From assembly GCF_028583545.1 (NCBI RefSeq), contig NZ_CP087106.1, forward strand, positions 2,548,501-2,612,500: 64,000 nt of DNA. Direction: 5' to 3'. Shown piece after piece: positions 11,639 through 19,785 of this stretch. Positions within the stretch are counted from its first letter, which is position 1. Every line of letters begins with the position of its first letter. A program made the position numbers and the translations under genes. A model generated the notes under the pieces. It had not been told where the DNA came from, did not search any database, and saw only the letters and a list, made by a program, of their open reading frames with translations. Source of the stretch: Methylobacterium sp. NMS14P. GTDB lineage: Bacteria > Pseudomonadota > Alphaproteobacteria > Rhizobiales > Beijerinckiaceae.

Positions 11639-12654
11639 GCCAGCGCCTCCTGCGCGGCCCGGTATTCCCGACCGTGCCGGCAGTAGCCCTCGACGATGCG
11701 GATCATCATGGCGCGCTTCTCGGCGTCGAGGGGCGCGAGAATGCGGGCCGGGCGGCCGCCCCAGAGGTAGCCGGCCTCCAGGATCTGCCCGGGATCGGTG
11801 GTGGCCCCGGCCGCCAGCATGACGTCGTCGGCGATCAGGGTTCCTGAGGCGATCGTGGCGCCGATGCCGATCAGCGCCCGCGCCCCGATCCTGCAATCGG
11901 CGATCCGGACATTGTGGGCGATGGTGGTGTCGCGCCCGATGACGACCCCGTCTGCCCGGGGGCGGATGACCGTGTTGTCCTGGATGTTGGTGTCCGCGCC
12001 GACCACGATCGGTCCGACCTCCGCGTTCAGGTCGCAGCAGAACAGCACGCTCGCGCCGGCGCCGAGGCTCACCCGCCCGCGCAGGCGGGCGGTGCGCGCC
12101 ACGAAGACGCTGTCCTCGATCTCCGGCGCGTCCCGGGGCGGAAGCGCGGGCCCGTCGCCCATCCGCTCGCGCACCCGCTCGGCACGCTCGGCGACTTCGT
12201 CGGATCCGATCGCGCGACTGGGACGGGCCGGGCTGCCCGCGTAGGCGAAGCCGCCGGGCAGCGACGCCCGGGGGAAGACGGTCGCGCCGGCCTCGATCAC
12301 CGCGCCGTCGCCGACCTCGGCGCCGTCGAGGATCACCACGTCGTCCTCGACGACGACGTCGGAGCCGAGCGTGCAGGCGTGGACGACGCTGTTGCGCCCG
12401 ACCGTGACCCGGTCGCCGACCCGGGTGCCGTGCGTCCGGGTGGCGATGTGCACCGTCGAGCGGTGGCCGAGCCAGAAGCGGTCGCCGAGGGTGACGGTCT
12501 GGCCGTCGGCGCGGATCACCGCCTCGTCGCCGATCCAGGCCTGCGCGCCGATCCGGGCCGCGCCGATCACCGTGCTGCCGCGGCCGCACCAGACGGGGCG
12601 ACTGGCGAAGTCCGGCTGGACGCCGTCGTAGGGTAGGATCAGGTCGGGGGTCAC
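11635..12654 (-). CDS. Tandem left-handed beta-helix (gamma carbonic anhydrase-like) protein
   Basis: 339-residue protein built of two hexapeptide-repeat domains of the gamma carbonic anhydrase type, about residues 20-145 and 175-305, each ending with a G-[SR]-PAR motif. The usual protein of this family has one such domain (about 170-200 residues), so this is a duplication-fusion. The three zinc histidines are divided between the halves: domain 1 keeps equivalents of the first and third (H69 and H92) but has R87 at the second, while domain 2 keeps the second (H247) and has R231 and A252 at the others. Domain 2 also keeps the family NIQD segment and D208. It could be a carbonic anhydrase-like enzyme, an acyltransferase-like protein or a structural protein. 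No operon partner. Start ATG at 12654 is plausible but unproven. Confidence 0.75.
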   Translation of the reverse strand: MTPDLILPYDGVQPDFASRPVWCGRGSTVIGAARIGAQAWIGDEAVIRADGQTVTLGDRFWLGHRSTVHIATRTHGTRVGDRVTVGRNSVVHACTLGSDVVVEDDVVILDGAEVGDGAVIEAGATVFPRASLPGGFAYAGSPARPSRAIGSDEVAERAERVRERMGDGPALPPRDAPEIEDSVFVARTARLRGRVSLGAGASVLFCCDLNAEVGPIVVGADTNIQDNTVIRPRADGVVIGRDTTIAHNVRIADCRIGARALIGIGATIASGTLIADDVMLAAGATTDPGQILEAGYLWGGRPARILAPLDAEKRAMMIRIVEGYCRHGREYRAAQEALA

Positions 12655-12809
12655 GCGGATATCCTTCTCCAGCGCCGTCCGGAGCCCGCGGGGACATCCG
12701 GACGATGGCGGGCCGCGCGCCGGGCCGGCAGGGCGCGACGGACCGTGTCATATAGAGGCGGCACCGGGTGTGACAGGGACGGGGCTGGCCGGCAAAGCCG
12801 CGGACTCCT

Positions 12810-13289
12810 ATGGATCGGGCCATGAGCGTCCCCGTCCCGAGCGTCGGCATCCAGGCCGAGCCCTTCGACACCGCCGCCGAGATCGCCGGCCTGAGCGCCG
12901 CGCTGGGCGGCCGGGCCGGCGCCGTCGTGACCTTCACCGGCCTGTGCCGGGACGAGGGCGGCCGGCTGACAGCCCTGGAGCTGGAGCACTACCCCGGCAT
13001 GGCCGAGGCCGAGATCCGGCGCGTCGCCGACGAGGCGATGGCCCGCTGGCCGCTCCAGGCCCTGCGGGTGATCCACCGGCACGGCCTGGTCCGCCCGGGC
13101 GACGGCATCGTGCTGGTGGTCACCGCCGCCAGCCACCGGGTCGCGGCCTTCGAGGCCGCGGACTTCCTGATGGACTACCTCAAGACTCGCGCCCCGTTCT
13201 GGAAGCGGGAGCACCTCGCCGACGGCACGACCGGCGGCTGGGTCGACGCGACCGCCCAGGACGAGGCCGCGGCCGGCCGCTGGGGCTGA
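12810..13289 (+). CDS. moaE: Molybdopterin synthase catalytic subunit MoaE
   Basis: 159-residue large subunit of molybdopterin synthase, which puts two sulfurs from MoaD thiocarboxylate onto precursor Z to make molybdopterin. It contains VVTFTGLCRDEGG, LELEHYPGMAEAEI, IHRHGLVRPGD and the catalytic lysine region DYLKTRAPFWKRE. Length is typical. A second ATG at 12825 would drop five residues. moaD is not next to it. The cofactor is needed by the assimilatory nitrate reductase at 46.8-49.5 kb, although other molybdoenzymes will also use it. Confidence 0.92.
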   Translation: MDRAMSVPVPSVGIQAEPFDTAAEIAGLSAALGGRAGAVVTFTGLCRDEGGRLTALELEHYPGMAEAEIRRVADEAMARWPLQALRVIHRHGLVRPGDGIVLVVTAASHRVAAFEAADFLMDYLKTRAPFWKREHLADGTTGGWVDATAQDEAAAGRWG

Positions 13290-13316
13290 GGACCGAGCCC
13301 CGGGCCGCAGGGGCCG

Positions 13317-13463
13317 CTACACGATCAGCGCGTTGAGCAGCACCGCGACCGCGGCGCCGGCGACCGCGATCCCGAGCAGGACCACGCTGCTGAGCTGATC
13401 GCCGGTATCGACGGTCTGGCCCGGGCCGAGGGAACGGACATAGGTGTCGCCGTGGGTGCTCAT
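13317..13463 (-). CDS. Small single-pass membrane protein, unknown function
   Basis: 48-residue protein with a polar N-terminus (MSTHGDTYVRSLGPGQ) and one C-terminal membrane helix (SSVVLLGIAVAGAAVAVLLNALIV). The ATG at 13463 is preceded by AGGAGAG at a good distance, and the longer frame upstream is Arg/Pro-rich and looks non-coding. It is convergent with moaE and divergent from the PerM-type gene. I do not recognise a family. Confidence 0.55.
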   Translation of the reverse strand: MSTHGDTYVRSLGPGQTVDTGDQLSSVVLLGIAVAGAAVAVLLNALIV

Positions 13464-13727
13464 GGGGACTCTCCTAATCGGCCGGACCCTGCTGTCCGGC
13501 GGCGTGCGCGGACAACGCGCGGGAGGCCCTGCGGTCCCCGGGGCCGCGCGGCGCCGCGGCCCTGGAACGACGGTCGATGAGGACAGTCCGCGGCGCCGAG
13601 CGAGCCGGAGGCGCCGCCCGCCGGCGCGGAACGACATTTCCGGGACGCTTCACCCCGAGAACCCGCGTGCCCGCACTTGACCCCCGAGGGCCGGCGGCGT
13701 TCGTGAGCCCGCGGTGCAGGAGTGACG

Positions 13728-14873
13728 ATGTCGGACAGCAGGCTTCAGGAACAGGACGGCCCGGTCGGGTCCTGGCGCGGGGCGGCGCCGATGGCGGCCT
13801 CCGGGATCGCCGTGGTGTGCTTCGTGGCGGCGCTGGCCCTGGCCTGGATGTCGGCCGGCACGCTCCTGTTGATCTTCGCCGGGGTGCTACTCGGCGTGTT
13901 CCTCGACGGCCTGACCCGCGGGCTCGGCCGTGTCCTGCCCCTGCCGCGGGGATTGCGGCTGTCCATCGCCAGCCTCGCGGTCGCCGTCGCGGTGATCGGC
14001 TTCGGGAGCTACGGCGGCGCCACCATCGTGCAGCAGGGCCGCGATCTCGGGACGACGATCAAGAATCAGGCCGGGACCGTCACGGGCTGGCTGTCCGAGC
14101 GCGGCATCGACGTGCCGAGCCTCGCGCCGGAGGGCGGTGGTAAGGACGGCTCGACGGATTCGGGCCAGCGCGAGGGGGGGCTCGGCGGCCTCGCGAACGG
14201 ACTCCTGAAGGGCAGCAGCTCGATCGTCTCGGATGCCGGCAGCGTCCTGGGGCCGGCCGCGGCCGTGATCCTCGGCCTGTTCGACGCCCTCGGCAACGTC
14301 CTGGTGATCGCCTTCCTGGGGCTCGCCTTCGCGGCCGACCCGAAGGCCTACCGGGACGGCGTGGTCCGGTTCGTGCCGCCGGCGAAGCGCTGGCGCGCCA
14401 GCCAGGTCCTCGACGGGGCCGGCGAGACCCTCCGCCACTGGCTGTTCGGCCAGCTGATCATCATGGCGGTGATCTTCCTGTGCACCTGGGCCGGCCTCGC
14501 CTTCCTGGGTATCGGCGGCGCGCTGATCCTGGGCCTGCAGGCGGGCCTGCTCGCCTTCGTGCCCACGGTCGGGCCGCTGGTGGCGGGCCTCGTCATCGTC
14601 CTGGCCGCCCTGGCCTCGGGCACCAAGGCGGTGATCGGCGCGGTCGGCGTCTATCTCGCGGTCCAGTGCCTGGAGAGCTACGGCCTGACGCCGTTCATCC
14701 AGAAGCGGGCGCTCGACATCCCGCCGGCCACGATCTTCGCCGGCCAGCTGATCCTCGGCGTGATCTTCGGGCTGTGGGGCATCGCCCTCGCCCTGCCGCT
14801 GATGGCGGTGATCAAGGTCCTGCTGGAGCAGCTCTACGTGGAGGACACGCTCCACGAGCAGCCGAGCAGCTGA
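13728..14873 (+). CDS. AI-2E family (PerM/TqsA-like) membrane transporter
   Basis: 381-residue inner-membrane protein of the AI-2E/PerM family. An N-terminal pair of hydrophobic segments (around 25-60) is followed by a soluble, Gly/Ser-rich stretch (about 135-165), then a block of membrane helices with FVPTVGPLVAG and the family C-terminal region (QCLESYGLTPFIQKRALDIPP, LGVIFGLWGIALALPL). ATG at 13728 is chosen over the in-frame GTG at 13722 because AGGAG (13718-13722) would overlap the GTG. The family includes quorum-signal exporters and sodium/proton antiporters, so the substrate cannot be assigned. Convergent with the amidase gene. Confidence 0.85.
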   Translation: MSDSRLQEQDGPVGSWRGAAPMAASGIAVVCFVAALALAWMSAGTLLLIFAGVLLGVFLDGLTRGLGRVLPLPRGLRLSIASLAVAVAVIGFGSYGGATIVQQGRDLGTTIKNQAGTVTGWLSERGIDVPSLAPEGGGKDGSTDSGQREGGLGGLANGLLKGSSSIVSDAGSVLGPAAAVILGLFDALGNVLVIAFLGLAFAADPKAYRDGVVRFVPPAKRWRASQVLDGAGETLRHWLFGQLIIMAVIFLCTWAGLAFLGIGGALILGLQAGLLAFVPTVGPLVAGLVIVLAALASGTKAVIGAVGVYLAVQCLESYGLTPFIQKRALDIPPATIFAGQLILGVIFGLWGIALALPLMAVIKVLLEQLYVEDTLHEQPSS

Positions 14874-14912
14874 GCGTCCCGGGCACCCGCGCCGTCGGGC
14901 GCGGCCGGCCGG

Positions 14913-16145
14913 TCAGCCGCGCAGCGCGGCCTCGATCATCCGGGCCACCGCCAGGGCCCGGCCGTCGTCGCCGAACCGGCCGATCACCTGGACGCCCACC
15001 GGCAGGCGGTGTCCGGGCACCGGCACGTTCACGCAGGGCACGCCCATCAGCGTCCACAGCTGGTTGAAGCGCGGGTCGCCGGTCGAGACCAGGGTCGCGG
15101 GTGCCGGGCCCGGCGCCGAGAAGGTCAGGATCGCGTCGTAATCGGCGAAGAGGCCCTTCAGCACCCGCCGGGCGTGATGGCCGTGGCGGCGCCCGTCGTC
15201 GTACTGGGCCGGGCTGATCGTGGCCCCGTCGTCGAGATGCGCGCGGGTGCGCGGCGGCAGCGCGTCGGCCTGCGTGTCGTACTCCCAGGCCAGCGCCAGC
15301 CGTCCCTCGTAGTTCTGGATGAGACGGTGGCGCTCCCAGGCCTGCGCCAGCTCCGTCGGCAGGGCGAGGTCGCTCACCCGCGCCCCGGACCGCTCGGCCG
15401 CCTGCCGGGCGCGGGTGAGCGCGGCCTCGGCCTCCGGCTCGGGGGGGCCGGCGAAGTCCTGCCGCACCACGGCGATGCGCGGCGCCGAGCCCGCCTCCGC
15501 CCGCTCGATCTCCGGCCGCCCGGTGACGAGCGCGAGGGCGTGCGCGACGTCCGCGACCCCGGCGGCGAACAGCCCGACCGTGTCGAGGGCCCACGAGTAG
15601 GTCTTCACGCCGACCGTGGGGATCAGCCGGAACGACGGCTTCACCGCCGCGCAGCCGCAGAAGCTCGCGGGCCGGATCACCGAGCCCGCCGTCTGCGTGC
15701 CCAGGGCCAGCGGCAGCATCCCGGCGCCGACGGCGGCGGCCGAGCCCGCCGAGGAGCCCCCGGGCGTGTGGCCGGGATCGTGCGGGTTGACCGTCTCGGT
15801 CGGATCGCTGCTCGCGAAGGCCGTCGTGGTGGTCTTGGCGAGGGCGACGGCGCCGAGCTGCTTCAGCCGGCTCACGACCGCGGCGTCGCCCCGGGGCATC
15901 CAGCCCGCGTAGATCGGCGAGCCCATCTGGCTCGGCAGGCCCGCGCTGTCGATGATGTCCTTCACGCCGACCGCGATGCCGGCGAGCGGCCCGGTCTCGG
16001 GGATCGCCGGGGCCGCGTCGAGGGTGACCAGCGCGCGCAGGTCCGGCTCCCGCGCGGCGATCGCGGCGCGGCACAGGTCGATCGCGCCCGCGGGCGTCAG
16101 GGTGCCGGCTTCGATGCGGGCGCGGAGGTCGAGAAGCGAGAGCAT
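14913..16145 (-). CDS. Amidase (amidase signature family)
   Basis: 410-residue amidase-signature hydrolase. The Ser-cisSer-Lys triad can be placed: lysine in GVKDIID (about residue 62), cis-serine in the GGSSAGSAAAV box (about 130-140) and the nucleophilic serine in TAGSVIRPAS. The family also includes GatA, but the protein is shorter than GatA and has no gatB/gatC nearby, so it is a stand-alone amide hydrolase. The substrate is not evident. The start ATG at 16145 gives a normal N-terminus (MLSLLDLRARIEAGTLTP). No ribosome site stands out. Confidence 0.88.
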   Translation of the reverse strand: MLSLLDLRARIEAGTLTPAGAIDLCRAAIAAREPDLRALVTLDAAPAIPETGPLAGIAVGVKDIIDSAGLPSQMGSPIYAGWMPRGDAAVVSRLKQLGAVALAKTTTTAFASSDPTETVNPHDPGHTPGGSSAGSAAAVGAGMLPLALGTQTAGSVIRPASFCGCAAVKPSFRLIPTVGVKTYSWALDTVGLFAAGVADVAHALALVTGRPEIERAEAGSAPRIAVVRQDFAGPPEPEAEAALTRARQAAERSGARVSDLALPTELAQAWERHRLIQNYEGRLALAWEYDTQADALPPRTRAHLDDGATISPAQYDDGRRHGHHARRVLKGLFADYDAILTFSAPGPAPATLVSTGDPRFNQLWTLMGVPCVNVPVPGHRLPVGVQVIGRFGDDGRALAVARMIEAALRG

Positions 16146-16256
16146 AATGCATTCAGTCCGCGGTCCGCGGCGCTGTCAACCGAGACGCCACAGCCGACGG
16201 CATTCCCGAAACGCCGTTGACGAACGCTTTACGCGACCGTGCGCATCGTCCGGGTC

Positions 16257-17252
16257 ATGTGGCGTGGCGTATCCCTGTTCTCGGCCCTTGCGCTGTTCGG
16301 TGCGGGCCTCACCGCGTGCTCGATCAACCATTTCGAGCGACGCGAACCGTGGCGCGATCAGGCGGAGCAGGTCTGCCTGGCCAAGAAGCTCGTCGAGCCC
16401 TCGGAGTACATCACGCCCATCGCGGCGATGGATGGTCCGGGGCCTTGCGGCATGCAGCAGCCCTTCCGGGTGACGCGGCTCGGGGGCGGCTCGGTGCTGC
16501 TGAAGCAGCGGATGACGCTGGGCTGCCCGGCGCTGGCCGAGGCCGAGGCGTGGCTCGCCGACACGATCCAGCCGGCCGCCAACCTCTACTTCGGCGTGCC
16601 GGTGGCCGAGATCAACGCCGGCTCCTATTCCTGCCGCGGCCGCAACAACCAGCCCGGCGCCAAGCTCTCCGAGCACGGTTTCGGGAACGCGATCGACGTC
16701 ATGTCGATCAAGCTCGCCGACGGCCACGTGATCACCGTCAAGGGCGGCTGGCGCGGCACGGAGGCCGAGCAGGGCTTCCTGCGCGAGATCTTCCTGGGCG
16801 CCTGCCAGCGCTTCACCACCGTGCTGGCGCCCGGCTCGAACGTGTTCCACTACGACCACATCCACGTCGATCTCGCCCGGCACGACCCGCGCGGCCTGCG
16901 CCGGATCTGCAAGCCGCTGATCAAGTTCACGCCGCAACTCGGCACCGGCGCCGAGCGGCCGCTGAGCCGTCCGATCCCGCCGCAGCGCCAGCCCGCCGGC
17001 CCTCAGGCGCCGGTGGATGTCGAGGAGGACGATCCCTACGGCGTGTCGCCGATGTCGAAGGCCGGGAGCGCGACCCAGGTCGCCCGGGCGCCTGCCCGGC
17101 CCCTCGACCGCCCGGCCGCGGCCTCGGCCTACACCGCGGCGCCGCCCGCGCGGCCGGCGCCCCGGGTCGCCGCCGCCCCCGAGGAGCCCGCGCAGGAGTA
17201 CGACGAGCCGCTGCAACTCGGCGCGCCGCCGAGCGCGGAGCCGATCTACTGA
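16257..17252 (+). CDS. Extensin-like C-terminal domain lipoprotein
   Basis: About 331 residues. The N-terminus has a lipoprotein signal ending in LTAC, so the protein is probably anchored to a membrane and faces the periplasm. The central 190 residues form an extensin-like C domain with paired cysteines and the metal-peptidase-like motifs SEHGFGNAIDV and HYDHIHVD, which place it near the D-Ala-D-Ala carboxypeptidase fold. The last 100 residues are Pro/Ala-rich and disordered, a likely wall-spanning tail. Start is uncertain: ATG at 16257 is used here, GTG at 16239 would add six residues. Likely acts on peptidoglycan; no direct evidence. Confidence 0.82.
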   Translation: MWRGVSLFSALALFGAGLTACSINHFERREPWRDQAEQVCLAKKLVEPSEYITPIAAMDGPGPCGMQQPFRVTRLGGGSVLLKQRMTLGCPALAEAEAWLADTIQPAANLYFGVPVAEINAGSYSCRGRNNQPGAKLSEHGFGNAIDVMSIKLADGHVITVKGGWRGTEAEQGFLREIFLGACQRFTTVLAPGSNVFHYDHIHVDLARHDPRGLRRICKPLIKFTPQLGTGAERPLSRPIPPQRQPAGPQAPVDVEEDDPYGVSPMSKAGSATQVARAPARPLDRPAAASAYTAAPPARPAPRVAAAPEEPAQEYDEPLQLGAPPSAEPIY

Positions 17253-17508
17253 GAGACGGCGCGGCGCCCCCGGCTCCGCACCGGGCGCCGGTCCGAAGGC
17301 CATCATCCCGGGTTCGCCTCCGGCGCTCGCGAGGACGGAGGCGGATCCGGCTGAATACCGATCCCGCCTCTTCCTTCGACCGGCGACTGTAGCGGCCGCG
17401 CCGCACAGGCCGGCAAAGCGCCGGCGCGGGACTGCCGGAGCTTGACTGGCGGCGCGGCGAAGCCATCGTTCGCGGATGCAGGATCGCACATCCGTCGAGG
17501 CACGCGCC

Positions 17509-17970
17509 ATGCGCCCGGTCTTTCACGGCTTCGCCCTCGGGCTGGCCCTTCTCGCCCTGGTCCAGCCGGCGCTCGCCCGCTCGGCCCGGGAGGACATCGA
17601 GCCCGCCGAGGAGCGGATCTTCCCGTTCGACGCGCAGATCCCCGGCTGCCAGGACCCGTCGGTGCTGGAGCGGGTCTCGACCAACTTCGCCGAGAAGGAG
17701 GCGAAGTTCTGGAACTCGTCGATGACGATCCTGTCCTTCGACACGATCGAGCGCACCGCCTGGCGGCCCTGGGGCCTCGACACCTATCCGCGCCGGTTCT
17801 GCACCGCGACCGTGACCACCTCCGACGGGGTCCGCCGCAAGGTCGACTACTCGGTGCGCGAGAGCCTCGGCATCATCGGGGCGACCTGGGGCGTCGAGTT
17901 CTGCATCCACGGCCTCGACCGCGACCTCTCCTACGCCTACGCCACCGCCTGCCGGATGGCGCGTCCCTGA
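17509..17970 (+). CDS. Exported protein of unknown function upstream of RNase T2
   Basis: 153 residues with a signal peptide (MRPVFHGFALGLALLALVQPALA) cut near ARS. The mature part is about 130 residues and has four cysteines (GCQDPS, RFCTA, EFCIHG, TACRM) that could form two disulfides. It contains KFWNSSMTILSFD and ERTAWRPWG. I recognise it as a conserved alphaproteobacterial type but not a named family. The ATG at 17509 is chosen over 17476 because it places the signal peptide at the N-terminus. The next gene starts three bases after its stop, so the two are co-transcribed and both exported. Confidence 0.72.
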   Translation: MRPVFHGFALGLALLALVQPALARSAREDIEPAEERIFPFDAQIPGCQDPSVLERVSTNFAEKEAKFWNSSMTILSFDTIERTAWRPWGLDTYPRRFCTATVTTSDGVRRKVDYSVRESLGIIGATWGVEFCIHGLDRDLSYAYATACRMARP

Positions 17971-17972
17971 CG

Positions 17973-18647
17973 ATGCGCGGGCGCGTCGCCGGCCTCGCGG
18001 GCCTGCTCCTCGCCGGGTCGGTCGCCGCCCCGGCCGCCGCCCAGGATTACGGCGGCTTCGGACGCCAGGGCACGCCCGGCGACTTCAACTTCTACGTGCT
18101 CGCCCTGTCGTGGTCGCCGACCTACTGCGCGGGGCCGGGCGCCCGCCAGGACGCCGTCCAGTGCGCCCCCGGGCGCGGCCTAGGCTTCGTCGTCCACGGC
18201 CTGTGGCCGCAATATGCGAGCGGCTACCCGCAGAACTGCTCGGCGGTGAACCGCGCGCCGACCCGGCAGGCCATGGAGGTCGCCGGGCAGGTCTACCCGA
18301 GCGAGGGTCTGGCCCGCTACGAGTGGCGCAAGCACGGCACCTGCTCGGGTCTCGATCCCACCGCCTACTTCGCGGCCGCCCGGGCGGCGCGGCTCGCGGT
18401 GGCGATCCCCGACGGGCTCAAGGGCGGCTCCTCGCCGCAGACGCTCGCGCCGATCGAGATCGCCCGGCAGTTCGTGGCGGCCAATCGCGGCCTGCGCCCC
18501 GACATGATGGCGGTCACCTGCACCCGCGGGCAGCTGCAGGAGGTCCGGATCTGCTTCGGCAAGGACCTGCGCGGCTTCACCCCCTGCCCCGAGGTCGCCC
18601 GCGGCAATTGCCGGGCGCCCGAGGTCAGTCTCGACGCCGCCCGCTGA
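17973..18647 (+). CDS. Ribonuclease T2 family protein, exported
   Basis: 224-residue secreted RNase of the T2 family, cutting single-stranded RNA by a 2',3'-cyclic intermediate. The signal peptide ends at AAAQ. Both catalytic segments are intact: CAS-1 as HGLWPQY (near residue 73) and CAS-2 as YEWRKHGTC (near residue 116). Cysteines typical of the family are present. It acts in the periplasm or outside the cell, probably for nucleotide scavenging. It lies two bases after the upstream exported protein. Its product may be the reason for the paired gene, but this is inference. Confidence 0.9.
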   Translation: MRGRVAGLAGLLLAGSVAAPAAAQDYGGFGRQGTPGDFNFYVLALSWSPTYCAGPGARQDAVQCAPGRGLGFVVHGLWPQYASGYPQNCSAVNRAPTRQAMEVAGQVYPSEGLARYEWRKHGTCSGLDPTAYFAAARAARLAVAIPDGLKGGSSPQTLAPIEIARQFVAANRGLRPDMMAVTCTRGQLQEVRICFGKDLRGFTPCPEVARGNCRAPEVSLDAAR

Positions 18648-18713
18648 GTTTTTTCGGTCTTTTGCGCGCCGGACCCTGGACCCGGCGCGCGGGATCAGCT
18701 TGAGCGCGCTGCC

Positions 18714-19562
18714 ATGAACTATCGGCACGCCTTCCACGCCGGCAACCACGCCGACGTCCTCAAGCACCTCGTCCTGGCGCGGGTGCTCGACCACCTGCGC
18801 CTCAAGGACAAGCCGTTCCGGGCGCTGGACGCCTTCGCGGGGCTCGGCGTCTACGATCTCGAGGCCGACGAGGCGGCCCGCACCGGCGAGTGGCGGGACG
18901 GCTGGGGCCGGATGGCGGCGCCCTTCGCGCCGGAGGTGGAGGCGCTGCTAGCGCCCTATCGCGCCGCTGTGGCGGCGGTGCGGGCGCGCCACGGCGCCAC
19001 CGCCTACCCGGGCTCGCCGGCCGTGATCCGCGAGGCGCTCCGCCCCGGCGACAAGGGCGTGTTCGTCGAGTTGCACCCGGCGGACGCCGCTACCCTGCAG
19101 GGCCGCTACGCCCGCGATCCCCGCACCAAGGTGATGAACCTCGACGGCTGGACCGCGATCAACGCGCAGATCCCGCCGCCGGAGCGGCGCGGACTCGTGC
19201 TGATCGACCCGCCCTACGAGGTGCCCGGCGAGATCGAGCGCCTCGGCACCCATCTGGCCCGCGCGGTGGCGAAGTGGCCGACCGGCCTGTTCCTGGCCTG
19301 GTACCCGGTCAAGGACGCCGCGGCCCTCGACCGGATGGTCCGCGACCTCGGCGCGGCCCTGCCCCGGCCGGCCCTGCGGCTCGACCTGCTGATCGACCGG
19401 CCGGACGATCCGACGCGACTCACCGGCAGCGGCCTGATCGTGGTCAACCCGCCCTGGCGCCTCGCCGAGGAAGCGATGCTGTTCCTGCCGGCGCTCGCCG
19501 AACGTCTGGCCCGGCAGGATTTCGGAGGATTTCGCTGCGACCCGATCGGGCCAGCGGCCTGA
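18714..19562 (+). CDS. rlmJ: 23S rRNA (adenine(2030)-N6)-methyltransferase RlmJ
   Basis: 282-residue methyltransferase that makes N6-methyladenosine in 23S rRNA. The N-terminus MNYRHAFHAGNHADVLKH is the family hallmark. It continues with DAFAGLGVYDL (S-adenosylmethionine site), YPGSPAVIREALRPGD, and the catalytic IDPPYE motif near residue 163. Length is normal. A GC-rich hairpin of nine base pairs (18664-18690) sits just upstream but has no T tract after it. It is a single-gene unit followed by the porin promoter region. Confidence 0.93.
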   Translation: MNYRHAFHAGNHADVLKHLVLARVLDHLRLKDKPFRALDAFAGLGVYDLEADEAARTGEWRDGWGRMAAPFAPEVEALLAPYRAAVAAVRARHGATAYPGSPAVIREALRPGDKGVFVELHPADAATLQGRYARDPRTKVMNLDGWTAINAQIPPPERRGLVLIDPPYEVPGEIERLGTHLARAVAKWPTGLFLAWYPVKDAAALDRMVRDLGAALPRPALRLDLLIDRPDDPTRLTGSGLIVVNPPWRLAEEAMLFLPALAERLARQDFGGFRCDPIGPAA

Positions 19563-19685
19563 CTCGGTAGAATTGGGGCGCCGCGCGGAAGACCTCCGGA
19601 CCCTCGCGGAAGGAAAAGGTCGGGGTTCCGATACAATTGTGGCGGCAAAGTCACATTTCCGCATCGAACGTAAGCAGCGATACGG

Positions 19686-19712
19686 AACTGCTTAAAAATT
19701 AAGCAACTGCTT
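19686..19712 (+). promoter_or_regulatory. AT-rich palindrome and direct repeats upstream of porin
   Basis: A perfect palindrome GCTTAA-AAA-TTAAGC (19690-19704) lies inside two direct copies of AACTGCTT (19686-19693 and 19705-19712). It is about 75 bases before the porin ATG and very AT-rich in a genome near 70 percent GC. This looks like an operator or part of the porin promoter. Confidence 0.5.
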
Positions 19713-19785
19713 CATGTTTGATTTTGTGTCAATCGCATCGCGATGTCAGCTTGGCCGTCGACGAACCCGAACGAGCTGCGACACC

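Noticed and set aside
13464..13637. Longer start for the small membrane protein (106 residues)
   Set aside because: The extra N-terminal residues are Arg/Pro-rich and look non-coding, while the ATG at 13463 has a good AGGAG site.
18664..18690. GC-rich hairpin before rlmJ as an intrinsic terminator for RNase T2
   Set aside because: The T-rich stretch lies before the stem on the plus strand, not after it, and the minus strand has no T tract either.
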